From Adiantum capillus-veneris (Eukaryota; Streptophyta; Polypodiopsida; Polypodiales; Pteridaceae): a DNA stretch of 62,000 nt. The stretch covers positions 127,936,891 to 127,998,890 of the forward strand of contig CM043947.1 of NCBI GenBank assembly GCA_014529385.2, read 5' to 3'. Below, in pieces: positions 1-11,133 of the stretch (the stretch's first letter is position 1; every line of letters starts with the position of its first letter). Below the pieces are notes generated by a model. It had not been told where the DNA came from, made no database searches, and was given only the letters and a program-made list of their open reading frames with translations. The position numbers and the translations under genes were made by a program.

Positions 1-838
1 CTCTGGACGCAGTCAGAGTACTGCAAATGAGCTTAACTCTGGAAGGCAAGGCCTACGAATGGTGGATGTCTCTCAAGGAGAAGAATATCATACCACAGAG
101 TTGGGCAGCTTTTGAAGCTACGTTTCACAAAGAATTTTTGCTTACAAATGAGGCAGATCGAAATTGGACGGCTTGGGACATGTGTTCCATGCGCCAATAC
201 CCATCATTATTTGAATATATCTCACTATCGGGATGTTATCCTCAAATTGGAAGGTTTAGATAACTTTCAACAAGTAAAGGGATTTATACGTGGTTTGGCA
301 CCAGAGCTTAAGAAGCACGTCAAGACGAGGAAGCCATAGTAAAATTCACAATGATCTAGATGAAAAGAAATCACATAATACTCACGTGCCTAATAATACA
401 CATGGTAATACACGCACACAGTATGGGCACAATAAAATGAAGTTTCTAGTAGCCAACTCAAAAGCATCTAAAAACCCAAAGGGGTCCAGAGGTCCTCTCT
501 CTCCTGAGGACTTTGATAAAGCTAAGAAAGAGAAACTATGTTTTCAACGTTTAGGAAGCGGTCATGGCAAAAAGGATTGTCCCAAGGGGAAATTTGCTGC
601 TCCTGGCAAGGAGAAAGCAGTGCACACAGTGCAACTGCTGCCTCTTGAGTCCTCCTCACAATTCTCTACAGTGGAAGTAACACACACCGAGGTGGTGCAT
701 GAATGCTGTCTCACAGCTTCCATGTGGAAACAAACCTTTGGACCACATGAGTTAGTACGTATGCATGGATCTCTGCAAGGGCACAAGGTGCGCATCTTGG
801 TAGATGACGGTGCTACTCGCAATTTTATCAATTACTGA
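1..838 (+). pseudogene. G1 gag and protease, frameshifted
   Basis: The frame from 27 encodes a Gag capsid stretch (LEGKAYEWWMSL, then FHKEFL) and is continued in another frame to 339 (FIRGLAPELKKHVK), so one frameshift lies near 220-260. From 290 a third frame carries a zinc knuckle near 538-580 in which the second Cys is replaced (CFQRLGSGHGKKDC), and then the retropepsin motif LVDDGATRNFI near 800. Most plant Gypsy proteases read DSGA here, so DDGA may be a damaged active site. The piece ends at a stop just after the protease motif. Role in life: virus-like particle protein and polyprotein cleavage. Confidence 0.8.
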
Positions 839-841
839 TTT

Positions 842-2106
842 GTGAAAAAACTCAAATTGCCTCAAACTCCGAGTACCGACCGCTATAAGGTAGCAATGAT
901 GAATGGACATGATACCGAAATCTGGGAAACTCGAGTCCGAGTTGTTCCATTGGAAGTACAAGGTTACTCCACATCCTTGGATTTTCAAGTTATGAACATG
1001 GAGAGGGCAGACGTGGTACTTGGTACAGAATGGTTGCATAGCCTAGGACCATCACTGAAGCGTAGCTATGAGCACAACAGCTTGATGTTAGAATCCCATG
1101 GCACACATGTGTTGTTGTTAGGAGAGAAGGATGTACCTTCTTCACCATTGATATGTACAGCTGAGCTTGTGCAGCTCGTTTCTGATAATGAAATCGATCA
1201 AGTTTTCTTGTGTTACTCATTGTCTCATTTTCTCTCTAACATTGAATCTGCTGAACATTCCTCAACGCCGCATGCTTCTCTCTCATCTCTTCCACCAATG
1301 GCTACTTTTAGACAAGCAAATGTTTCTAGTGAGTTACAAAAATTATTAAAGAAAATTCAAGATGTTTTTCCTAATGATTTACCACCAGGATTACCGCTGA
1401 TACGATCGGTGCAACATACAATCGATGTGGTTGCAGACAGTAAACCTGTCAGTAAACCGCCCTACCGTATGAGTTACTCGGAAGCTGCTGAGGTGGAACG
1501 TCAGCTTGCTGACTACCTTAGCAGAGGGTTTATCCAACCCAGTTCTTGGCACCATGGGCTTCTCCTATCCTATTAGTGAAGAAAAAAGACGGCAGTATGA
1601 GCATGTGCGTAGACTACCGTGGCTTAAATGCAGTTACAGTGAAGAACAAGTACCCATTTCCATGAGTGGACGAGTTGTTCGACAAACTCACTCATGCTCG
1701 CATTTTTACAAAAATAGACTTGCGGTCAGGTTATCACCAACTCTGTATTCTACTTGCTAATATACCCAAAACTCCATTACGAACAAGGTTTGGACATTAC
1801 GAGTTTTTGGTGATGCCCTTTGGGTTAACCAATGCGCCCGCAACATTCATGACACTTATGAATAGTGTCTTGAAGCCGTACTTGGACAAATTTATAATCG
1901 TTTTTCTCGATGACATTTTAGTCTATAGTGCTTCTGAAGAAGAACACTTACAACGTCTGAGGCAGTTTTTCGAATTGTTATGAACAAATAAATTATATGC
2001 CAAGGAATCTACGTGTGATTTTCTAAAAGAAGAAATTCACCATCTTGGGCATGTTATTTCAGCTAATGGGATATATATGGATCAATCCAAAGTGGATACA
2101 ATCTGG
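842..2106 (+). pseudogene. G1 protease end and reverse transcriptase, N-terminal part
   Basis: This is the continuation of G1 pol. DVVLGTEWLHSLG is the usual end of the protease domain, followed by the linker and the RT entry motif (SKPPYRMSYSEAAEVERQL, then GFIQPS). The RT fingers and palm follow in shifted frames: [25 protein letters not shown] and the catalytic FLDDILVYS near 1905-1935. Frameshifts occur near 1560 and 1660 and a stop at 1981-1983. The reading then runs through HLGHVIS and MDQSKVDTIW and is cut at 2106 by the LTR of G2. The thumb segment expected next (around 20-25 codons) is absent from the window. Confidence 0.85.
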
Positions 2107-3945
2107 TGTCATGCCGCTTCGCTCCCATGACAAGAAAATAAGCAAAGGAATGCCAATCAGGTGTATTTGAATCTTGCATGATTGTTCAACAGTTATAAGG
2201 GCTTGCTAACAAGCCAATTTTTAAGCTAAAAGTGTATCATATGGGGCTCTAAGGACCAAACGATGTCTTGGTAATGCTAAAAAGTGAGTGTGCTTGAAGT
2301 GGTCATAGCTGGGATTTTACTAATCAAAGTTCAAGTACTTGAATGACTCTATGTTCCTGTCTTTACAGCTCTGTTACATCGATGATATTGCTAAAAGGCA
2401 CATAGAGTCCAAAACTCGACTTCAATGACAGTTGTAGGAAGATTTTTATTCATGATGATATTGCTAATCGATGGCAATTGGAGAAAGATGTGCTTGACAA
2501 TGCTTGCCCGGCATTTGTGCCAAATGTTATGCCTTACCTTAATTATGGCCGCCAATGAAGGAAAATCTTGGCATTGCCTTGGCCAACATGTGTTCCGGAC
2601 ATGAAGTCCCAAGCTTTGCCTTAGCCGACATAAAGTCTTTTGCAACTTTTCATGGCCGGTAAGTGTGCCCGAATGCCGCCAATGGGAAGCTTAGCAATGC
2701 ATTGCTCCATAGCTATGCCAAATGTGGTTCCTTAAATGGGCAGGACTGCCCACTAAGTCAAAAAGGCCACCCTAAGTAGGAGGCCGCCCACTAAGCCATG
2801 AAGGGTTTTTTAAAAAAACCTAATGTGAAGAGAAGATGTGCATGGTGAATAAGGAGGAAACGACAGCACAGACATAGACGATTATGCTCGCGCTGGCCGG
2901 CATGGCTCTCAAACTGCCCCGCCACAGAAGCGAAAACTGTTGGGAATCTCCTCGCACACAGGTTTGGTACTGGCGGCACTGTTTTTTATGAAGGTCTATT
3001 TCTCCTTCCACATCACCAAGGGGGGTACCCATTAGCAACGTCGCTAATGGGTGCCTTATCTTTTTTTAGCAAGCAAGAATCCATGCAAGTATAAAAGAAA
3101 AGGAGGGGCTCTACAAGAGGAATCGTGTGGTTAGTTTTTGGCTCCTCATCTCATTGAACTCTCTCTCTCTCCGAGAGAGGCAAGCAATTAAGCTACCTTA
3201 AGCTATCATTGATTTCTTAAGAGATATCCATGCTAAGCTTCATAAGCTCTCTAAATCTCGAGCTTCTAATCCTAAGCCAATTCCCTAAACCAAGACAAAA
3301 CTCCTAAGATATCATTAAAAGCTCCTAAGCTCTCATTAACCACTCCTAAGCTCTCATTAGCCGCTCTTTAGCTCTCTAAGCCGAACCTAACCTTCACTAA
3401 TCAAGCTTAAGCCCAAATTCTTGATATCCTTAAGCCAAGCCAGAGCTTCTAAGCTTGATAGCCATTCAATTTCTCAAACTTAACCTCCATAATCAATCCT
3501 AAACCTTCTCTAAGCCCATTAGCCATTCGAATCAGGAAGAAAACCTTCCATAACCCGTAATGATCCTAAGCTAAACCTAAGTGATCCTAATCTCAAGCCG
3601 ATTCATCCTAATCCTAAGCCGATTCATCTCAATCTTAAGCCAAATCAGATGGACATTGGAAGAAGAAACTCCTATGCCTTAGCGGGAAGAAGCAGAAGGT
3701 AGTACAAATCAGGTCATTGATAATTTTCTTGATTAGCACCTAGATTAAGCCACGTTTCATCTTGTAAGGAGCATTAAGTATCCATTAATGATTGATTAAT
3801 GATAGATACTGTTGATTAACTGGAATTAAGCGAACTAATTGTTTTGAGCTCTGTTTTTGCTAATTGTGTCTGTTGTACCTCTTTCCCCCACACCTCTCAT
3901 AGCCAGGGGCCCGGTGCCTTCCCGGCTCACCTTTCGCACATTTAT
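2107..3945 (+). repeat. G2 left LTR
   Basis: The start is set by TGTCATGCCGC at 2107, matching the right LTR. Homology with the right LTR can be followed to about 3222, after which the right copy is cut off. The left LTR probably runs on to between 3940 (a CA end) and 3958, just before the candidate primer-binding site. Relative to the right LTR it lacks a few hundred bases between about 2390 and 2435. Bases 3230-3660 are a degenerate CTAAGC/TAAGCC-rich tract with no coding capacity. A TATA box lies at 3090-3097. Confidence 0.75.
3090..3097 (+). promoter_or_regulatory. G2 left LTR TATA box
   Basis: TATAAAAG, preceded by CCATGCAAG and followed by a purine-rich run, is conserved at the same relative place in both LTRs. 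This is the likely core promoter of the genomic transcript, which would start around 25-35 bp downstream. Confidence 0.6.
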
Positions 3946-3958
3946 CCCCCGATATTCT

Positions 3959-3975
3959 TGGTGAACTCGACGCAA
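3959..3975 (+). other. G2 candidate primer-binding site
   Basis: TGGTGAACTCGACGC begins with the TGG expected opposite a tRNA CCA end and lies between the LTR and gag. The minus-strand element at 24009-30427 has TGGTGAACCCGACG in the same place, which supports the call. I could not identify the tRNA from memory. Confidence 0.5.
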
Positions 3976-3986
3976 AACAAGCCAGG

Positions 3987-5159
3987 GTGAGCAGTGTGGT
4001 GAAGAAGGATGTCAACACCGCAAGAGGCTGCCATGCAGCAAATGATGCAGCAGTTTGCTGCTTACATGCAACAACAACATGCTGCCCAACTACTAGTACA
4101 ATTTTGCAAGAGAGGATCTGTAAAGCTTGGCACACGGTTCAGGAGGAATACTTCCTTGAGGATTTGCAAAGAGTAACAAGGCAAAGCTTTATGAAGTGGG
4201 TGCAGAAGAAGAACAAAAATCTATCTACACGAGAGTTATTACGGGAATTTGAGAAGAAATTCGAGCAATTGTCGTCGATAGAGCAACGTTCAATGAGGGA
4301 TCAGAAGGTTGAGATGTTCATTCACGCTGCTGACCCTCGACTTCAAAAGAGTCTAGTGCAGATGCTGGAGAATTCAACAGGAGAATTGGGCTTAACATCC
4401 AACTGGAAGGGAGTCGTTGAAGCAGTCAACATGATCGTGAAACGACAGATGAGAGTTGATAAGCTGATTGTGGCTGACATCATGGATGTTGATAAGCTGA
4501 TCGTGGCTGGCATCGTGGATGTTGATAAGATGATCGTGGTTGACATCATGGATGTTGCGGAAGAGAAACCTAAAGAGAAAACAACCTCGGCAATACCCAG
4601 AGTGGAGGAGCCAGTCCTTGATGAATTGGTGAAAGGTATTCAAGAATTAAATTTGAATTTTGAAGCTGTTAAATATGATGGTCTAGTTGCAAAGGGGTCT
4701 ACATATGAACCTAGACAACAACCACCACACAAAGGCTAGGATCGATGCATGTGATGTGACAGTGAAGACCACAAGTATGTTAAAGAATGTGATGATTTTG
4801 ATGAAGCTTATAAAAGGAACATGGTGCTCTGGAAGGACAAGAAGATACACCTTAGGGCAATAGGTGAGATGCTCCACCTGAACTTTGGTAGGGGCGGCAT
4901 GAAGAAGATAGTTGAAGAGATTCAACATAATGTTGCTCTTGTAGAAGCAGCTACACATGGACTGCAAGTCTGCGGGAAGGGTGATGATGATGGTGCAGGT
5001 ACCAAGGATCAATTATGGCCTTATGCTTTGAAGACAGCAGAAACAGGAAAGGTAACTTATGGGAAGCTGCGACAAGTAGGGAATTCAATTGGAGAAACCA
5101 TAGGGTGGACTGATCTAGTGGATTCCCTCTCGGTGTATACATTCATTGTGAAGTCTTAA
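3987..5159 (+). pseudogene. G2 Gag, with zinc knuckle interrupted by a stop
   Basis: The frame at 3987-4739 carries a Gag-like helical region (LLREFEKKFEQLSS, then MFIHAADPRLQKSL) followed by three perfect-length 33-bp tandem units (4455-4553) encoding the repeat VDKLIVADIMD. Just past the stop at 4737-4739 the sequence reads C-M-stop-C-D-S-E-D-H-K-Y-V-K-E-C, a zinc knuckle with a TGA inside it. A further frame, 4821-5159, continues the nucleocapsid-proximal region (LWKDKKIHLRAIGEML). The protein would package element RNA. The opening Met of the element is uncertain because the frame begins without a clear start context. Confidence 0.65.
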
Positions 5160-5280
5160 GCTAATGAGGCTATGTGGAGGAAAAGCGGAAAAGAGATGAA
5201 GAAGCTCCTAGGACATCGAAAAGGACAACGAGGCTCAACAGCAAGCAAGAAGAAGGTCCTGCTCCTAAGCCCACTCTGAA

Positions 5281-6230
5281 GTGGTGATGGAGAATGCACC
5301 TAAGGACAAAAAGCGAGGTAAACCCAGGGGACCCTCATATAATCTTAAGTCTGACATTGAATTAGCTACAGATTTAAAGAAAGTTCTTAAAGAGCGAATT
5401 CTGAATAGCAAAGTGGAGCTCACATTGGCTAGTATTTTGGGCATTGCCAAACATGAGTTTCACAAGGAGATAATAGATATCATCAAAAGAAAGCGGCAGA
5501 GACCAAGTGAACATGAGCCGGAGTCAGTAAGAGCCAGGCGGTACGCCACATTGAAGCAATTCTAGACGACTATGAAGAGTATTTGGTGAATCTTGAAGAA
5601 GAAGAAGAGTCAAGGTCTGTGGTGGTGTCAAATCCAACCGTACCTGAGGTAAGGCATGTTAATTTCAATGAAGATGAAGATAGTGAAAGCATACCAAGGA
5701 CTCACTTTTCAAGGACTCATCAGGCAAGAGCAACAATCGAAACTATTGTGAAGCTTGGCGACATCGAAGAACCGGTCTTAGCACTCATAGATCATGGATC
5801 AGAGATCAATTTAATGGCTAAAAGCTTGAACAAAAAGGGGAAATGGCCTATTGATGTGGACCATGGTTGGCGGATTCGATATGCCAATATGCTTCTAGGC
5901 GACCTCTATGGTGCATGTGCCAATGTTAAGGTAACTATAAGTAATGTCTGTGATGAGCAAAACTTCTTTATACAGGAGCATTCCTCTTATCCTTTAATTC
6001 TCGGGTAACCCTACATTACGGCTGTGTGAATGGAAACCAAAGTGCTGGATGATGGCTCGGCCTATGCCAGGGTTCGGAGCCGAGATGGTAAGAAAGCAGT
6101 GCAATTCTTGACTGTATGTGTTGACCATGTCAGGAATAAGGACAGTCTACGTGATCATCCAATGCCGAAGATACCCAAGGAGTTTAGAGAACACAGATTT
6201 GCACAGGATTTTCTCGGAGTGCCATTATAA
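5281..6230 (+). pseudogene. G2 linker and retropepsin-like domain
   Basis: The frame at 5281-5565 is a basic, charged region (SDIELATDLKKVL, then LASILGIAKHEF). A frame change follows, and 5583-6008 carries VLALIDHGSEINLM and a later PLILG. This is the layout of an aspartic protease: the active-site Asp, a small-residue turn, and the second hydrophobic-Gly motif. The motif reads DHG where DSG or DTG is normal, so the enzyme is divergent or dead. The frame 6030-6230 continues the region. Between 6231 and 6388 I see no coding signal beyond broken frames. Confidence 0.6.
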
Positions 6231-6388
6231 AGCGGGACTATGGTGGTACAAGTGAGGAGAAGTTCTCGCAAAGAGAAGCTTTCTCTTCGGGGGTTTTGGG
6301 GTTAACATCTGAATGTTCAGTCTCTTTCAAAAAATTTGATGATTTGCCAAAGTGGGAAAAATAGTATGTTTCTGGTATTCAAAGTGAA

Positions 6389-8184
6389 TTGCAGGGTTGT
6401 GATGTGCTTGAATCAGATGATGTGATTTCAGGAGTCTTTGAAGAGGTATGTTATGTAGATACTATGTCAGAGCTTGAGGAGATCAAGCATAATAGGTTAC
6501 AAAGTGGAACTGAAGTGGTCAAGGTCCATTCAATGGACATGTATGATGAGCTAAGTTTATATGAAGCACTTATGCATATTGAAGATGATTCAGGTGAAAT
6601 TGTTGAAGCACAGGTAGAGACAAAATACAAGACTGTTGCCAAAAAAGGGAGGCCACTGGCTACACCATTGCCAGAAGGAAGTGATGGGATGATCAAGGAG
6701 GCTTCTCAACAGTCTATACTCAGAGATCCAAAGAACATAGGGCATAAGTTTACTAAGGAGACACTGGAGCAGTTGAAGGTTGGAGAAGACGGTTTCCTCA
6801 ATGAAGAGGAGATCAAATGTTTTCAAGGTATGCTCGAAAAACATGGTAAAGCTTTCACTTTTGAGCCAAGTGAGATTGGATGTGTGGATCCAAGTGTAGT
6901 TTCACCTATGGTTATTTTCACCTTTCCACACATGCCATGGAGATTGCGTCGTATTCCAGTTCCTAAAGCTCACTTGCCAAAGCTTATCAATTTGCTTAAT
7001 GAAAAGATTCAAATGGGAATTTTGGAGCCGTCATGTGCACCATATTATAATCGATGGTTTAATGTTCCGAAGAAAAATGGTACATTAAGGTTCATTCATG
7101 ATATGAAACTAGTTAACAAGGTAACAATCCGCAATGTGGGTACTGTCCCCATTGTGGATGAATTTGTTGAGGCCTTTGCAGGTAGATCTATTTACTCCAT
7201 GGGTGATCTTTATTCAGGATATGATCAATTCCAGTTAGCTTTGGAGAGCATGGATCTTACTACAATGCCTACTCCTCTTGGTTTGGTAAGGATGTGAACT
7301 CTGCCACAGGGTGCTACTAATCCAGTAGCTCATATGATGAACGGCATGAATAAGGTATTAAGGGACTTTATCCCACATGTTACTACGCCTTTCATTGATG
7401 ATCTACCAATTAAGGGCTGTGAAGAAAGCTCAAAAGATGAAGCAAAAGACCAAAGGGGGTGTCGACAGTTTGTTACTCAACAAATTGCTCATTGTGATGC
7501 TATATTATCGAGGCTTGAAGAAGTTAACCGAACACTTTCAGGTCAAAAATCAACTTTTGGTGCTAAGGAGGTCTTAATTGTGCGACATATATGTAGTTAT
7601 GAAGGAAGAAGGCCAAGTCCAGCAAAAGTCGAAGCTATCCAAAAGATGAAGGAAACATGTTCTTTGGTTACTGAGGTTTGTCGATTCTACGGTGCGTGTG
7701 TGTTCTATCATATTTGGCTGCCACACTTTGCTCATGTTGCAGAGGTGCTATATCAATTTCTACGAAAAGGTAAAAGGTTTGTTTGGGAAGAAGTTCACAC
7801 ACAAGCCATTAAGAAATTAAAGATGATGCTTCTTAAGGCTCCGACCTTGAGGAAAGTTGATTATAAATGTGACATGCCAGTTATTTTAATAGTTGACACT
7901 AGCCCGACAGGTATTGGATGGGCTATAGGTCAAGATGATGCTGAAGGACACATGTATGCAGTGAGATTTGGAGCCAAGGTACTCAATGTTCGTCAACGAG
8001 GATATCCACAAGTTAAGCGGGAACTTTGGGGTGTTGCTAGGGCTCTAATGATCGATAAAGAATACTTTATTGGAGCTTCTGTTGTGGTAAAGATAGATTG
8101 ATTGCCACTGATAGGGATGATTGAAAATTGCTCTACTCCGGATATTGCCATGCTACGATGGATAGCCTATATTAAGTCTCTTAA
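6389..8184 (+). pseudogene. G2 reverse transcriptase and RNase H (first part)
   Basis: RT motifs appear in order: GILEPSCAPYYNRWFNVPKK, LRFIHDMKLVNKVT, IYSMGDLYSGYDQF, then a TGA at 7295-7297, LPQGATNPVAHMM, and FIDDLPI at 7390-7410 as the catalytic DD box (usually (Y/F)xDD followed by a hydrophobic residue). The thumb follows (SPAKVEAIQKMK) and then RNase H begins: VILIVDTSPTGIGWAIGQ, with YPQVKRELWGVARAL. A TGA at 8099-8101 breaks it. The RNase H is cut at 8184 by the TTAA element and resumes at 9525 in the expected place. Confidence 0.85.
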
Positions 8185-9520
8185 CACTAGGTTGGTAATG
8201 GGACGCTTTTATGTCCTGGGACACTTTTATGTCCTGTTAAGTGACCAGTTTCCTTGAATTATGTCAAGAGTTTCAAAATAGATTTTGAGGTGCGATCTAT
8301 CTAGAAAGTTGTCTTATGAGCTGAAAAAAACTTGACATTTTTTTGAAATATCAATTCCATCTTTAACCTTGTCCTTGCACAACATTTGACAACCTAAACT
8401 GTGTGAAAAAACGGGTCTTGTTTTTGGCTTTTTTAAACTTTTTGCAACTATACCTCTAGAATTCATGTTTGTGAGGTCTATAATGCTAGAAAACTATCTT
8501 TATTAGTCCTCAACATGTCCTGGTGCTTCTAGGGAGAAATAAATGTTAAAGTTGTAAGCTATGACCAAATTTCAAAAATTGTCAAATCGTGTTTTTTAGC
8601 CAATTTTAGCTCTTCTATGATTTTTTTGGTGGCTTTCATGATATCCAAATGCAGTTTTGATTTTGTATGTTGCATATTGTAACATAAAACTAACATTCCT
8701 TGAGTTTTGGGGCACCTAATACCCTATTTTGCATAGTACACAACGATGGTTGATTTTTTCAATTATAAAAGAAAACAAAACATTCTAGTATATCATGTAT
8801 AGCTTTTTCAATATTACTAGTTTCTTGTGAGAACTATATGCATTTTGTAGGTAGTAACCATATCTAGTCATAAGCATCAAATTTGGCTAGATATTGAATA
8901 ATTTCTATGGGATTCTACAACTCATAATGTTGAACCCAGTTTTTTCATGTTTGCTGTATTTAGCACTTCATCTTTGTCCCCAAGATTCACCTTGGTAAGA
9001 GATGTATTATTCTTTTCACATGCTCCGTGGCTCCTTATGAACCTAAAGGACAACAAGGAACTAAGAAAACATACATATATTATTTGTATTGAGCGTGGCT
9101 ATAGAAACTCTGATGATAGGTTTGCAGAATGGAAAAAATTCAACTTTTTTGTACCTATTTCTTTTGGCAAAACAAAAAATAGTGAGTGAGAAGCAATCAT
9201 ATGTTTTGATCACCAACCATTGAAGTTAACCAGGGAATTTATCTCAAGTCCTACAAAAATCCCTAATCTTATTTTTATGCAACAAAACGTAAGAAATGAC
9301 TGTTTTGATGAAAATGTATTGGTCCATCAACTTTGGATGCTTGGTGTGACCAAAAGATGAGAAATTTTACAAGTTTCTTATTTTTTCCACGTGTAGTAGG
9401 CCTTGAACTATAACCTCATGAAAGGATTTTACAAAATGAGTGGATCTACTATGGTTTCGGAGGTTTTTTTCAAAACCCTGAAAGGACACTTTTATGTCCT
9501 GTTAGGTTACCAACCTAGTG
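8185..9520 (+). mobile_element. 1336-bp TTAA-flanked TIR element, copy A
   Basis: The element starts CACTAGGTTGGTAA and ends TTACCAACCTAGTG, a 14-bp perfect TIR, and is flanked by TTAA on both sides (8181-8184 and 9521-9524). With one TTAA and the element skipped, the G2 RNase H frame reads on without a break (IKSLN into PDFCHIAGRDN). A second copy of the same length is at 21060-22395. GGACACTTTTATGTCC occurs near both ends. The 80-codon frame at 8947-9189 has no recognisable domain and no transposase is present, so this is a non-autonomous element. TTAA duplication is typical of piggyBac and Kolobok elements (family knowledge); the assignment is inference. Confidence 0.85.
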
Positions 9521-9524
9521 TTAA

Positions 9525-11086
9525 CCCTGACTTTTGTCATATTGCAGGTAGAGATAACCCTATTGAAGATATGTTATCGAGAGCCAGGTTTGAAGATGAA
9601 GAAGAGATGCAGATCACGAGTGATGATGTTGGCTGGAAGTTCTACACATCCTCTTATCTACATGCCGGCTGTGGAAATATTGCTCATGTTTTTGAAGTCG
9701 TTTTTGAAGAGTTTTATGATGGAGAGTGGCTTATGATTGGCCGCTACCTAAGTACTCTCACTAGACAAGAAGGATGGAGTGACCGAGATTTTAAGAAGAT
9801 CAAGAAAAAGGCCTATGTCTATTTCCTGAAAGACGGAATTTATGGAAGCAATCAAAGCGCCCAGGAGGGGTACCACAACGAATTATTTGCGACAAAGAAA
9901 CCCAACAACAGGTGATTAAAGAGTTTCATGAAAGTCTATGGGCTGGAAACAGAGGAGTCTGGGCAATCTTTGTTAAGAATAAAGACCGGTATTGGTGGAA
10001 AGGTATGTACAAAGATGTGGTTCAATTTGTGGAAACATGCTTAATATGTCAACAGTACTCTAATGTGCAACATAGAGATGGATTGCATCCCACCTATCCA
10101 CTGGCTATGCACTACAAGTGGGTGGTGGACCTTATTACAATGCCAGTAGGAGTGTGGCAGATGACATATATTGTTCTTGCCAGGGAAGATCTTACTTCTT
10201 AGGTTTAAGGCAGAGCTTTGCGTACCAAAGCTACCACTTCAGTGTGCAAGTTCTTGCTTGAAGATGTTATCTCTGGGTATGGATGTGTTGGCAGAATTAC
10301 TACAGATAGAGGAGAGCTGGATGCAGATGAATCTCGAGAGTTTTTTACTCGTATGGGCATTAAACTCGCTCTCACTACATCATATAATCCAGGAGGTAAC
10401 GGGAAGAGTGAAAGAGGACATCCTCCTATTGTTAAAGCTTTAGCAAAGGCATGTGAAGGACATATTGGTGATTGGCCTAAACTCTTACCATTTGCTTTAT
10501 GGGCTGATCGCACTACACACAGTTCAGTTACAGGATTTATGCCATTTGAATTGATGCATGAGCAAAAACCCATTATGCGTACAGAGGAAGAAGTTACGAC
10601 TTGGACCATAATGCCATGGAAAGAAGGCATGTCTACTGAAGACTTGCTTGCTCTATGTATTCGCCAGCTTGACAAGCGTCAAGAGGATATTGAACAGGCT
10701 AAAGAGAAGCTTAAGGAGGCAAGATTGAAAAATAAGGCAGCATTTGATGGGAAGCATAGACTACGACCACATGCTATCAAAGATGGTGACTGGGTACTTG
10801 TCTATGACAGTAGCTTGGAGAACCAATACTCTGCTATGTGAAAAATGGTTAACGGTGGTTTGGACCATATGTGGTGAAACATGTTTTTGATAATGCGACA
10901 TATCAACTATGTGAACTAGATGGCACTATGCTTAAGGTGCCTATTGCAGGAAAACGGATCAAGGTGTTCAAGAAGCGAGAAGGCGAGATTGTTCTTGAAG
11001 ATTCCCATTCAGATCCGCTTCCAGAGGATCATGTTATGTACACATCATATGATATGTCTGATGATGATTATGATGAATCTGATTAA
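9525..11086 (+). pseudogene. G2 RNase H end and integrase
   Basis: After the TTAA element the RNase H C-terminus (FCHIAGRDNPIEDMLSRAR) leads into a linker. A frameshift near 9912 then gives the integrase zinc-binding region (IKEFHESLWAGNRG, then CLICQQYSN). The core follows with Asp in WVVDLITMP, Asp in TTDRGELDAD and Glu in NGKSERGHPP, a complete DDE set. There is a stop at 10199-10201 and a frameshift before 10218, and another stop near 10839. The C-terminal part (VVKHVFDNATYQL) ends in an acidic tail (DMSDDDYDESD) at 11086. I see no chromodomain here, unlike in G1. Confidence 0.83.
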
Positions 11087-11133
11087 GTGAAATTGGCACA
11101 GACCGGAGCCTGTGCAGGTTTAGAGGGGGTGAA

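Noticed and set aside
8947-9189. Short frame shared by the two TTAA elements as a possible transposase remnant
   Set aside because: It has no recognisable domain, and the differences between copies do not favour silent positions by eye.
8185-9520. Call of a CACTA-type MITE because both ends read CACTAG
   Set aside because: The duplication is TTAA at both independent insertions, not 3 bp of varying sequence, and the ends lack CACTA subterminal repeats.
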